A DNA stretch of 64,000 nt from Neoluteolibacter marinus (GTDB lineage Bacteria; Verrucomicrobiota; Verrucomicrobiia; Verrucomicrobiales; Akkermansiaceae). The DNA lies in the NCBI RefSeq assembly GCF_014904755.1, contig NZ_JACZFQ010000040.1:1-64000 (forward strand). Reading direction: 5' to 3'. How positions within the stretch are numbered: the first letter of the stretch is position 1; the number at the start of each line of letters is the position of its first letter. This document shows positions 8,657 to 16,630 of this stretch, piece by piece. The notes under the pieces were generated by a model. It made no database searches, was not told the origin of the DNA, and saw only the letters and a list, made by a program, of their open reading frames with translations. Made by a program: the position numbers and the translations under genes.

Positions 8657-9855
8657 GCCGCGAGGGGTTTCCGCCGGCGGCGGAGCAGCCCGGCCGCGAT
8701 CAAGGTGCCGGCGAGGGCGCTCGAGGGTTCGGGGATGGCCGACCACTGGAGGTTGCCGGTGGCGGAATCGAACGAGAACGATCCGTGGCCGCTGAAATCA
8801 ATGGCCGTCATCAGGTCCCCGGAATCGTAGAGCTCGAACTGCGTGAAAGCGCCGGATGAAGCCGTGTTGAAGACATCCCAATCGAGCAGCGGGCTGTCCC
8901 AGAATTCGCTGCCCAGATCCAAGCCGCTCACGATCACGCGGAACACCGCGTCGCCGACGGTCAGGCTGCCGCCGACGTTGACGGCATCGAATGCCGTGCC
9001 GCGGCCGCTGGTTGTTTCCGACCCCAACTCCCACGCGAAGATCGAATCGTCGCTATAGGAAAGGTCCCCGGAAAAAGTCTGCAGCCCCGGACTGTTCCCC
9101 GGTCCGTGGATGCCGCCGGCCTGAATCGTGGTGGCGCCGCCAATCGTCCCGCTGCCGGCCAGGGTCGCCCCGCTTTGCACGGTGACGTCGCCGGTGGCGC
9201 CGCTTTGGTTGCCATTGATTACCAGGGTACCGCCGGAGACCACGGTCGCGCCGGTGTAGCTGTTGGCGCCGGAAAGGGTGAGGGTTCCGTTGCCGGTTTT
9301 GGTGAAGCCGCCGGTTGCGATCGAAGACTGGTTCTGTAAGGAGACTCCGGATCCGACCAGGATGCCAGCACCCGTGGCGACATGAACCGTTCCGTTGCCA
9401 TTCATGGCAAAGTTGAATTCACCGGAATTTGTCGCTCCGAACGAGACCACTCCGCTCGAAGCATTGTTGTTCAGGCTCCAGCCCGGCTGCATCCGGAAAT
9501 AGTAGTTATTTGATGAATTGTGGCTGATCGTGGAGGTGTTGGTTGGATTGAATCCGTCTTCGAATGTCATCGAAGTAAAGCCGATCGTTGAGCCGATAGA
9601 CATTGATGATGGTGCGTCCTTGGAATTCGTGCCGGTTCCTGCAAAGCGCAAAGAGTCAGCCGAACTGGATCCTCCGGCAGCGACTTGTGATCCGGAATCG
9701 GCATTGTACCAATTGTTTGTAGCAGTGGTGATCGCGCCAGATGATCCGGGCGGATTCCAATAGAGGGTGTCCGCCCTGGTGGGGTCGGTGGCGAGTGTGA
9801 TTGCTGAAATGACAACCAATGTTCGTCGCTGGGATTGGGTCGAATGTTTTTTCAT
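8653..9855 (-). CDS. PEP-CTERM protein with autotransporter-type (PATR) repeat
   Basis: A 400-residue secreted protein. After an N-terminal basic and hydrophobic leader (MKKHSTQSQRRTLVV...), the body is Ser/Gly/Thr/Asn-rich beta sequence. Around residues 180-270 it has the passenger-associated transport repeat: GGFTKTGNGTLTLSGANSYTG, then GGTLVINGNQSG and SGATLAGSGTIGG. Such repeats form a beta-helix in autotransporter passengers, but here there is no beta-barrel domain; instead the C-terminus has IPEPSS, a hydrophobic run, and RRRRK. The protein is therefore probably exported by Sec and handled by the exosortase. The ATG at 9855 is chosen over in-frame starts up to 9921 because it precedes the leader directly. 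Confidence 0.88.
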   Translation of the reverse strand: MKKHSTQSQRRTLVVISAITLATDPTRADTLYWNPPGSSGAITTATNNWYNADSGSQVAAGGSSSADSLRFAGTGTNSKDAPSSMSIGSTIGFTSMTFEDGFNPTNTSTISHNSSNNYYFRMQPGWSLNNNASSGVVSFGATNSGEFNFAMNGNGTVHVATGAGILVGSGVSLQNQSSIATGGFTKTGNGTLTLSGANSYTGATVVSGGTLVINGNQSGATGDVTVQSGATLAGSGTIGGATTIQAGGIHGPGNSPGLQTFSGDLSYSDDSIFAWELGSETTSGRGTAFDAVNVGGSLTVGDAVFRVIVSGLDLGSEFWDSPLLDWDVFNTASSGAFTQFELYDSGDLMTAIDFSGHGSFSFDSATGNLQWSAIPEPSSALAGTLIAAGLLRRRRKPLAA

Positions 9856-10368
9856 AATACGGGAAGGGCATTCGTTTTGGTCGCCAATGAAAGAAGAAGA
9901 GTGATTATTCATCCAAAACAAGAAGCTATTTAGTTAAGGGTATAATCCGAGTCGATGGCAAACATTTGAGTGGATTGCGACAGGGAAGTCACGCGGTTGA
10001 TCCCATGCGAGCATCTACCGGGCCAAGCGCCGCTGCGGTCTTGCGACCGGATCACGGGCTTCGATCACTGGCCGGTGCGGATTCAGGGCTACCGCATCTT
10101 GGCTGGCTGTAATCGGTAGGGTTGGACGCCCTCGGCCAACCGGAACGGTCCCCGACGGCTGGCCGATCTCCCACCTCTCGGCCGACCGGGGACGGTCGGC
10201 CCTGCTCGCGCTTCCGCGCGATTCCCCGAACCCAAGTGCGTCCAAAGATGAGATCGGCGTGTGTGTGGACGCTTTTTCTAAACCACCCGGGGCTCGCCGA
10301 CATCATATAGAAGCTGGTTCCCCTTCGACCCGAAATGAGGAGCCGGCGATCAACCCAAGTGAGAATCC
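9856..10368. other. Intergenic region with GC-rich hairpins between divergent PEP-CTERM genes
   Basis: About 510 bp separating divergently read PEP-CTERM genes, so it must hold both promoters. The first ~120 bp next to 9855 are AT-rich. A long interrupted hairpin lies at 10149-10193 (GTCCCCG and TGGCCGA arms against TCGGCC and CGGGGAC), followed by another GGTCGGCC arm. This resembles a decayed interspersed repeat. Open frames across it are not convincing genes. Confidence 0.5.
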
Positions 10369-11583
10369 ATGGTGACTGTACGATTTGCCGCCCTGTCGAG
10401 GGCAGTTCGCGCCCTCCCGGGCATTGCATTGATCAAAGCGATGCTGCTGCTTGCCGCGGGGAGCGCTCACGCCCAAACCACCTACTCTTGGCGGAACGAG
10501 GCGAGTAACGGGTCCTGGTCCGAGAGTGGCAACTGGTGGCGGGGCTACACCGAGACGCCGTCAGGCTCCGAGATCCTGCGCTTCGACAATGGTGTCCAGA
10601 CAACCATGACCAACGACCTGTCGGCGACCAACCGCTACCGGATCTTTTTTGATGGCGGCTCGGCGTCGCGGGTGATCGGCGGCAGCACCGAGAACACCTT
10701 TTACGACTTTGGCGGCAACATCCCGAAGATCGAGAACCTGTCGGCCTCGACGCAGACGCTCAACTTCCCGATCAAGTTGGGATACGTCCACGGGCTCGAG
10801 CTGAATCCGGTCAACGGCGACCTGGTCATCGGCGGGGCGATCGATACCAACGGCAACTACCTGAAGGTCTACGGGGACAACGGCAAATCCCTGACCTTGG
10901 GGGCGGCCGTTTCAGGGGGCGGTGGCATCGATGTGAACCAGAACTCCCGGGTGATCCTGAGCGGGGCCAACAGCTACAGCGGTGCGACCACGGTCAATGC
11001 CGGTATTTTGCAGGTGGATGGCGATCAGTCCGCGGCGTCGGGAAGTGTGCTGGTTGCCCAAGGCGCGCGGCTGGCAGGCAGCGGCACCGTGGGAGGAAAC
11101 ACCACGGTGAACGGCACCCACGGTGTCGGCGCCGCGGCGGGGGCGGTGGCAAGCCAGCGCTTTGTCGGGAATCTCAGCTACGGGGCGACTTCGGTCTTCG
11201 AGTGGGATCTCAACGGGAACAGCATCAGTTCAGGGTTCGATTCGGTTGAGCGGACCAGCGCAGGCGGGACGCTTTCGGTCGATGGCGCCGCGGTGTTCCA
11301 GATCGTGATCGGGGATGGTGTCGACTTCAGCGGGTCATTCTGGGAAAGCGACCGGACTTGGGGGTGGTCGTCGATCTTCGCGAACTTCGCGTCGATCGAT
11401 CCCTTCTCGAGCTTCGCGGTGGTGAACGGCGGGGCCGAGGCGGGTTACGGCTCGTTCAGCGTGGATCCGGCGGGAGTGCAGTGGACGGCGCTGTCATCCG
11501 TGCCCGAGCCGGGGAGTGCCATTGCCGGGCTGCTGGTGTTGTGCGGATTGACGCGCAGGCGGCGGGAATCGGCCCGCGGGTAG
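10369..11583 (+). CDS. PEP-CTERM protein with PATR repeat
   Basis: A 404-residue secreted protein. The signal peptide has a rather long basic N-region and ends near SAHA-Q (residue ~35). The body is beta-rich and contains one autotransporter-type repeat (residues ~195-255): NSRVILSGANSYSGATTV, GILQVDGDQSAASG, GARLAGSGTVGGNT. The C-terminus has VPEPGS, a hydrophobic stretch and RRRRES. Architecture matches the neighbours at 8653-9855 and 11671-12981, and these three are likely products of duplication. The ATG at 10369 is the farthest upstream start that keeps a plausible leader; an internal ATG at residue 25 would give a shorter one. Substrate of the locus exosortase by inference. Confidence 0.87.
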   Translation: MVTVRFAALSRAVRALPGIALIKAMLLLAAGSAHAQTTYSWRNEASNGSWSESGNWWRGYTETPSGSEILRFDNGVQTTMTNDLSATNRYRIFFDGGSASRVIGGSTENTFYDFGGNIPKIENLSASTQTLNFPIKLGYVHGLELNPVNGDLVIGGAIDTNGNYLKVYGDNGKSLTLGAAVSGGGGIDVNQNSRVILSGANSYSGATTVNAGILQVDGDQSAASGSVLVAQGARLAGSGTVGGNTTVNGTHGVGAAAGAVASQRFVGNLSYGATSVFEWDLNGNSISSGFDSVERTSAGGTLSVDGAAVFQIVIGDGVDFSGSFWESDRTWGWSSIFANFASIDPFSSFAVVNGGAEAGYGSFSVDPAGVQWTALSSVPEPGSAIAGLLVLCGLTRRRRESARG

Positions 11584-11602
11584 AGCCATCGAAGCCGTTG
11601 AG

Positions 11603-11639
11603 AAAAAGAAAGCCGCCACTCCGGTTAGGAGGGCGGCTT
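11603..11639 (-). terminator. Terminator between convergent PEP-CTERM genes
   Basis: An 8-bp stem AAGCCGCC / GGCGGCTT with a 14-nt loop. On the minus strand it is followed by TTTCTTTTTCT, so it terminates the gene ending at 11671. It may also act on the plus-strand gene ending at 11583. Confidence 0.75.
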
Positions 11640-11670
11640 GGAAAAACCGGAAGGTCGTTGCAAACCAATC

Positions 11671-12981
11671 CTAGCGCCGTTGGCGGCGGCGGCGGAAGAG
11701 GCCGGCGCTGATCAGGAGACCCGCCAAGGCCGATCCGGGTTCAGGAATCACCGAGAACGACAGAACCCCGGCAGGGCTGAATTGAGCCGCGTAGTTGACG
11801 GTGTCGTAGTTGGAAAAGCTGAGACCCGAGACGCTGCCGGAAGCGAAGCCAGACAGCAGGTTATAGCTGCTCGTGTAATCGATCCCGCCGCCACCGAGAT
11901 CGAAGGTTCCGCCGGTGATGGAGAAAATCCCACCGCCTGATCCGAAAATTTGATCGGTCGAAGAGGCAAGGTCGAGGGACCAGATTCCACCGCTCATGGC
12001 GAAATTGGTTCCGGAAGCCAGTGTGGCGCTGCCAGCAGCGGTGCCGTTGAGCGCGAGCGTTCCGGACGTGATCGTGAGCCCGTTGGTGTTGATGTTGCCC
12101 ACCGAGCTATGCAGGGAGCCTCCGCCGAGGGTGACGCTGCTTGAGCCCGCAAGGGCGTTAGTATTTCCGGCAATCAAAATACCGCCGCTGAGAGTGGTCG
12201 CTCCGGTGTAGGTGTTGGCTGCTGTGAGGGTGACCGTGCCGGATGTCGTCTTGTTCAGCCCCGCGGTGCCGCCGAGAATCGCTGAGGCTGTGCCGGACTG
12301 AACCGAGAAATTTCCTCCGGTCTGGTTGAGCGTGCCGTTGGTGATGCTGCCGGAGGTGAGTGTGACCGTGCCGGTGCGGGTACGGGCCAGTCCCCCGAGA
12401 TTGAGCGTGCCGCCTGCGACGTTGATGGCGCCCGAAGCTGCGCCAAGGGTGCCGCTCCCGCTGAGGGTGAGGGTGCCGGCGCTAACGGTCGTGGTCCCTG
12501 TGTAGGTGTTGACGCCCGAAAGGGTGAGGGTTGAGGTACCGAGCTTGGTGAGTCCCGAAGTTCCGGCAAGGACTGCCGAAATCGAAGCCGCGGCATTTGT
12601 CGTGATATTCGGGCCCGCCAGAGTGACCGCGGTGCCGGCATTTCCCGCGATGGAGTAACCGGTGCCCGTGAAGGTCATGGAGTTCACCGTGACGTTGGTA
12701 ACAACCGTGACCAACGATGATCCGTTGACCGTGAAATAAGCGTCGTCTGCCGGCGTCGAGGTGGTGCTCCAGAAAATATTGCCTCCGCCACCAGGGCTCT
12801 CGCTCCAGTTCTTGCCAGAGGCATTGGCATTGGAAGTGTCCCAGTTGCCATTACCTGCTTGAATGCCGGAAGCATTGCTGGCGTCCCAATAGAGCGCTGC
12901 TCCCTGCACCCGGGAGTTGGTCGAACCAAAGGCGAAGCATGCAGCAATGACGCTGGTCCCGACGGTAGGTCGTGAGATCAT
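11671..12981 (-). CDS. PEP-CTERM protein with multiple PATR repeats
   Basis: A 436-residue secreted protein, extremely rich in Gly, Ser, Thr and Asn. A signal peptide ends near residue 28. At least two clear passenger-associated transport repeats are visible: GLTKLGTSTLTLSGVNTYTG (about residue 144) and GLNKTTSGTVTLTAANTYTG (about residue 242), each followed by a GGxL strand, with weaker copies between them. Expected fold: an elongated beta-helix on the cell surface. The C-terminus carries IPEPGS, a hydrophobic segment and RRRRQRR. It is the most repeat-rich of the five exosortase substrates here. A terminator lies at 11603-11639. Confidence 0.9.
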   Translation of the reverse strand: MISRPTVGTSVIAACFAFGSTNSRVQGAALYWDASNASGIQAGNGNWDTSNANASGKNWSESPGGGGNIFWSTTSTPADDAYFTVNGSSLVTVVTNVTVNSMTFTGTGYSIAGNAGTAVTLAGPNITTNAAASISAVLAGTSGLTKLGTSTLTLSGVNTYTGTTTVSAGTLTLSGSGTLGAASGAINVAGGTLNLGGLARTRTGTVTLTSGSITNGTLNQTGGNFSVQSGTASAILGGTAGLNKTTSGTVTLTAANTYTGATTLSGGILIAGNTNALAGSSSVTLGGGSLHSSVGNINTNGLTITSGTLALNGTAAGSATLASGTNFAMSGGIWSLDLASSTDQIFGSGGGIFSITGGTFDLGGGGIDYTSSYNLLSGFASGSVSGLSFSNYDTVNYAAQFSPAGVLSFSVIPEPGSALAGLLISAGLFRRRRQRR

Positions 12982-13217
12982 AAAGAAGGGGGAGGAATGA
13001 GATGAAAGCGAGCTTCAGATGGCGGTAAGATGACGGGCCAAGTAAGTTGTAGCCAAACGGCAGCAGTTCGGTATCCAGAATTGCACAAATTTTAAAGTGA
13101 TTTTTCGCGGAACTGAATGATTCCGGGTCCCCAAAACAGGGGGTGTTTCAATCTGCCATTTGGTGCAAAAGAACGGTCTGACAGCAATGATCGGAAGAAC
13201 GACGTCTTCATGGCTGT

Positions 13218-14945
13218 TCAGGATTCTGTTCGTGTATCCGCCAAGCCTTTGAGCGTCTTCCGCTCCGCCGGCAGCAGTTCGTCCCACGGAAAGTCCTCCA
13301 GAAATACCCCGGCTTCTTCTTTTCGGTCGTTGGCGGCGAGGGTAATGCCGCGGATGGCCCGGTAGGCGGGGCTGGCCGCGAACCAGTCGATGTCGGACCC
13401 GGCGGTGAGCTCCAGCGCCTTGTCGGCATTGTCATTGAGCAGGTGGCCGAGCGCGAGGACGCAGCGGACCGGCAGGGCGTCGGGCAGCTTCTCGTGGATC
13501 GGGTCCAGGTCGCGGATCAGGTTGTCCGGGGTGATGCGGCCGTTGAGGCAGGAAAGGTAGTCGTGCTGGACGATGATCACCGGATTGCCGGGCTCGATGA
13601 AGCGGTAGGCGGTCAGGACCTCGAGGAGTTCTGATTCTTTTTTGTCGAGCGCCAGCTTCTCGATCACCCCCTTGAGCCGGGTGGCAGGGGGGATCGGGCC
13701 GTTGCCGCGGCGGATCGCCTCGACCCAGGCGCGCTGCGCGAATGCATCGAGCCCGCGCTGCTCCGCGTGGCGGGCCAGGCGGATCAGGGCGTCGTCGGCG
13801 GTGGCTTCCTTGGCGGTCCGCAGCGCGGCCGCCTCGGCGATGTCGCGGGCGTCGCGGTCCTTGCGGCGGGCGGCGATGTAGGCCTGGTCGCAGTGGATCT
13901 CCGGGAGGAAAGCCAGCGACGGCGGGTCCTCGAGCAGATTTTCCCAATCCTCCAGCCGGTCGGCCTGCTCGAACAATTGGCGGCGCAGGTCAAAGGCCTC
14001 GATTTCCTCGCCGGCGGGCAGGGCGGCGAGCAAGCGGTCCGCGGCATCGAGGTGCCGGGTGCGCAGGCACCAGCGGGCGGTCGCGAGGGGGGCGGATCCT
14101 CCGAAACGGGCGAGAGTGGCTTGGAAGATCTCATCCGCCCGATCCGGCGCGGCGGCCATTTCACAGCGGGCCAGGCGGAGGGCTGCGGCGGGGTCGGGCT
14201 CGCCCCGGGTGGCCTGCCAGGCCGCCAAGGGGGCGTAGGTGCCGGGGAGCAGGCTCGATTGGGGCAGCTCGTCAATCAAGCCGACCCATGCTTCCGCATC
14301 GCCAGGGGCGGAGGCCAGGCGGCCGATGAGGGTCTTCTGGAATTCCTGGTACGCCTCGTCGCTGCCTTTCGCGATCAGGATCTTCATCAGGCGGAGGTCG
14401 AGTTCCGGTGGCAGCGGCTGGGGGTGCTGCCGGAGCAGGAGCGCGGCGTCGGTCGGCATGCCATCGCGCAGCAGCCGGTCAACAAGCGGGGCGACGAATT
14501 CCGGGTCGGCGCGCTCGGCGTCCTGCAGGCCGGGCCACACCGCGCGCACGTACCAGGTGGAGCAGGAACGGCACACAATCTGCCAGGCCAGCTTGCGGTC
14601 ATCGGGCGGGAAGCCGCTGGCGGCCAGGATGCCGACGGCGACCTCGGCACGGCGGGGATCGCCGAGGGCATGAGCGGCGCGGAGCAGGACCGGGATGGCT
14701 TCCTGGCGGCTGCCGTCGGAGCGGAGGACTTGCAGCGACAGCTCGCGGGCCTCGGCGAAGTTCTGCATCTCGAGCGCCTTGCGGGAGTCGGCCAGGCGGC
14801 GGTCGGTGCGCCAATGGCGATAGACCCCGAGTGCCGGGCCGAAGGCAGCGTAGGCGAGGCCGGCGAGCACCCCCAGCACCGCGAGCGTGCGCCACAGCGG
14901 ATGGAGGTCAGCCCAGCGGTCGCGGCAGCGGTCGATGAAATTCAT
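13218..14945 (-). CDS. Membrane-anchored helical-repeat protein, last gene of exosortase operon
   Basis: A 575-residue protein with one hydrophobic segment (residues ~15-33) followed by an alpha-solenoid-like body with TPR-like helix pairs. It is a paralogue of the protein at 215-2062: matching anchor, matching arrangement of helical repeats and a similar C-terminal block. It follows the EpsI-like gene by 50 bp on the same strand and completes the order phosphoglycosyl transferase, exosortase, EpsI-like, helical-repeat. TPR proteins commonly accompany EPS/PEP-CTERM loci, where they are thought to act as periplasmic assembly factors. The frame is open to 15233, but the ATG at 14945 directly precedes the anchor. 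Confidence 0.78.
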   Translation of the reverse strand: MNFIDRCRDRWADLHPLWRTLAVLGVLAGLAYAAFGPALGVYRHWRTDRRLADSRKALEMQNFAEARELSLQVLRSDGSRQEAIPVLLRAAHALGDPRRAEVAVGILAASGFPPDDRKLAWQIVCRSCSTWYVRAVWPGLQDAERADPEFVAPLVDRLLRDGMPTDAALLLRQHPQPLPPELDLRLMKILIAKGSDEAYQEFQKTLIGRLASAPGDAEAWVGLIDELPQSSLLPGTYAPLAAWQATRGEPDPAAALRLARCEMAAAPDRADEIFQATLARFGGSAPLATARWCLRTRHLDAADRLLAALPAGEEIEAFDLRRQLFEQADRLEDWENLLEDPPSLAFLPEIHCDQAYIAARRKDRDARDIAEAAALRTAKEATADDALIRLARHAEQRGLDAFAQRAWVEAIRRGNGPIPPATRLKGVIEKLALDKKESELLEVLTAYRFIEPGNPVIIVQHDYLSCLNGRITPDNLIRDLDPIHEKLPDALPVRCVLALGHLLNDNADKALELTAGSDIDWFAASPAYRAIRGITLAANDRKEEAGVFLEDFPWDELLPAERKTLKGLADTRTES

Positions 14946-14995
14946 GGGGGATCGAAGCTTGAATGATTCGAGGGTTCGGGCAAGCGCCGCCCATC

Positions 14996-15682
14996 TCAAG
15001 GGGAGTTTGCCAGTTGCCAATGCAGGCCCTGTCGGAGCGAGGCGGAAAGCTGGTGCCAGGCCAGGTCTTCGGAGGGCAGGCCGGCGACCGAGCCCATGAT
15101 GACGCGGGTGTGAGCGGGCTTGAAGCGGGTCAAGGCGGCGGCAAAGCGCAGGCGCCGGAGATCGTGGCCGGTGCCGCCCAGCAGGATGTCCCCGCGCAGG
15201 TCGGCACCGTCGAGCCCGCTGACCCAGACGCATTTGAAAACATTCATCACCTGCCCGCCGCCCCGCGGCCGGAACTGGGTCGAGTCGAAAACCAGCGTGT
15301 GGCCGTCGATCTCAAGCCGCCGCCGCGGATGGATTTTCTCCAGTCTCATCCCGATGCTTCCCATGCATTGCTCCGGCAGATGCTTGAAGGCCTCCAGGGT
15401 GTTGACGGTTTCCGCCCCGTCCCACTGGAACCAGGCGATGCGCATGCCGGCCTTTTCCTCGCCGTCGGACTGCGCGATCCAGCCGGCGTCGCAGTGCAAG
15501 GACGGCTGCACCTCGCGGTACTGGTCGGGGTGCAGCATCCACTTGTCCGGCCCATCAGGGACCCGCAGGTCGAGCAGGGGCACGGAACGGTCCGCGGTGG
15601 CGGGATCCATCCAGGCGCGCGACGCGAGCTCCGACACGACCGCCGGCAGGGCGAAAAGCAGGCACGCGGCGCGGAATTTCAT
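14996..15682 (-). CDS. EpsI-like exosortase-associated protein
   Basis: A 228-residue protein with a short N-terminal hydrophobic leader (residues 1-16) and a compact beta-rich domain with paired hydrophobic strands (e.g. LVFDSTQFRP, MNVFKCVWVSG). Size, position and general character match the EpsI/exosortase-associated family, which occurs either fused to the exosortase C-terminus or as the next gene. Its ATG overlaps the exosortase stop (ATGA), implying translational coupling. The biochemical role of EpsI proteins is unsettled; they are linked to exopolysaccharide production and sorting. Similarity is weak enough that I base the call mainly on context. Confidence 0.68.
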   Translation of the reverse strand: MKFRAACLLFALPAVVSELASRAWMDPATADRSVPLLDLRVPDGPDKWMLHPDQYREVQPSLHCDAGWIAQSDGEEKAGMRIAWFQWDGAETVNTLEAFKHLPEQCMGSIGMRLEKIHPRRRLEIDGHTLVFDSTQFRPRGGGQVMNVFKCVWVSGLDGADLRGDILLGGTGHDLRRLRFAAALTRFKPAHTRVIMGSVAGLPSEDLAWHQLSASLRQGLHWQLANSP

Positions 15683-16614
15683 GCCACCCCTCCTTCCACC
15701 ACCTGACGGCTGATCCGGCGCGGCGAGGCCCCGCGGTCGAGCGCCTTTGAAATCCCGAGCAAAGTCGCGGAACCGGCGGCAAAAGCGAGCAGTCCGGCAA
15801 CATCGTGCGCCTTGCCGAAGGCCGCCTCGCCGTGTTCGAAGCGGATCCACGCCAAGGCGCTGGCCCGGATCACGTTGAGGGTCCAGGCGGTCAGCAGGCC
15901 CGCCCCGACCATGAGCCAGCGGTTGCGCGCCCGCAGCGACATCCATTCGCCGAAAAACAGCGAGACCATCAGGAAGCTCTGGGCCGAGCGGATACCGCTG
16001 CAGCCTTCGGTGACGTGCACGACTTCACCGAGCCGGCCGAGTTGGTCGCCGATCGCTTCAACCGGTCGACCCAGCCAACCGAGCAGCACGGCGGAGCTCG
16101 AGATCACGCTGTCGGTCAGGGTGGTGACCGCCATTTTCTCCAGCACCGAAGGCAGCGGAATGGCGGTGCAGGCGAACAACAAGACGGGGATCAGACGACG
16201 GGCGGCCGGCGTGCCTCCCCGCCGACGGGCGACCCACAAGGTCACCGCCAAGACCACCGCGGCTTGTATCCAGAGCGGTAGGGTCCAGCGCGGATCGACC
16301 CGCCCGACCACCCTCAGGACGGTGAGCAAGGCGGTCAGCAGGAGGCCGGCGCTCAGCCAGATCCACCCATGCAGCGGGGCGGCGGTAGGAAAGAGCCCGC
16401 GCAGGCGGTAAGCGAACAGCAGGGTCAGCGGCGGGACGTACCAGCCGTAGTCGTAGTATTCGCCGAAGCGCCAGCCGTAGATGCAAGCGGCAAAGACCTG
16501 GATCCAGAGCGCCGTGACCAGCACCACATCCCCCGGCATCGGGGTCGGGTCGGCCGGGGGGGCGCTCGCTTTCGTCACACCGGCGGTCATCGCAGGAGGA
16601 TGGCCTGGAATCAA
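15679..16614 (-). CDS. Exosortase (PEP-CTERM sorting transpeptidase)
   Basis: A 311-residue integral membrane protein with about eight hydrophobic segments. All catalytic signatures of the exosortase/archaeosortase family are present: the nucleophile Cys205 in TEGCSGIRS, Arg250 in LNVIRAS, and His270 in FGKAHDVAG. The family cleaves substrates at the PEP motif in the membrane, and five PEP-CTERM proteins are encoded within 13 kb. The gene starts 16 bp after the phosphoglycosyl transferase stop and overlaps the EpsI-like start by 4 bp, so it is in the middle of an operon. The first ~27 residues are Pro/Ala-rich and cytosolic. The exosortase subtype cannot be settled from sequence reading alone. 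Confidence 0.95.
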   Translation of the reverse strand: MIPGHPPAMTAGVTKASAPPADPTPMPGDVVLVTALWIQVFAACIYGWRFGEYYDYGWYVPPLTLLFAYRLRGLFPTAAPLHGWIWLSAGLLLTALLTVLRVVGRVDPRWTLPLWIQAAVVLAVTLWVARRRGGTPAARRLIPVLLFACTAIPLPSVLEKMAVTTLTDSVISSSAVLLGWLGRPVEAIGDQLGRLGEVVHVTEGCSGIRSAQSFLMVSLFFGEWMSLRARNRWLMVGAGLLTAWTLNVIRASALAWIRFEHGEAAFGKAHDVAGLLAFAAGSATLLGISKALDRGASPRRISRQVVEGGVA

Positions 16615-16630
16615 GTCGCGGCGCGACCGA

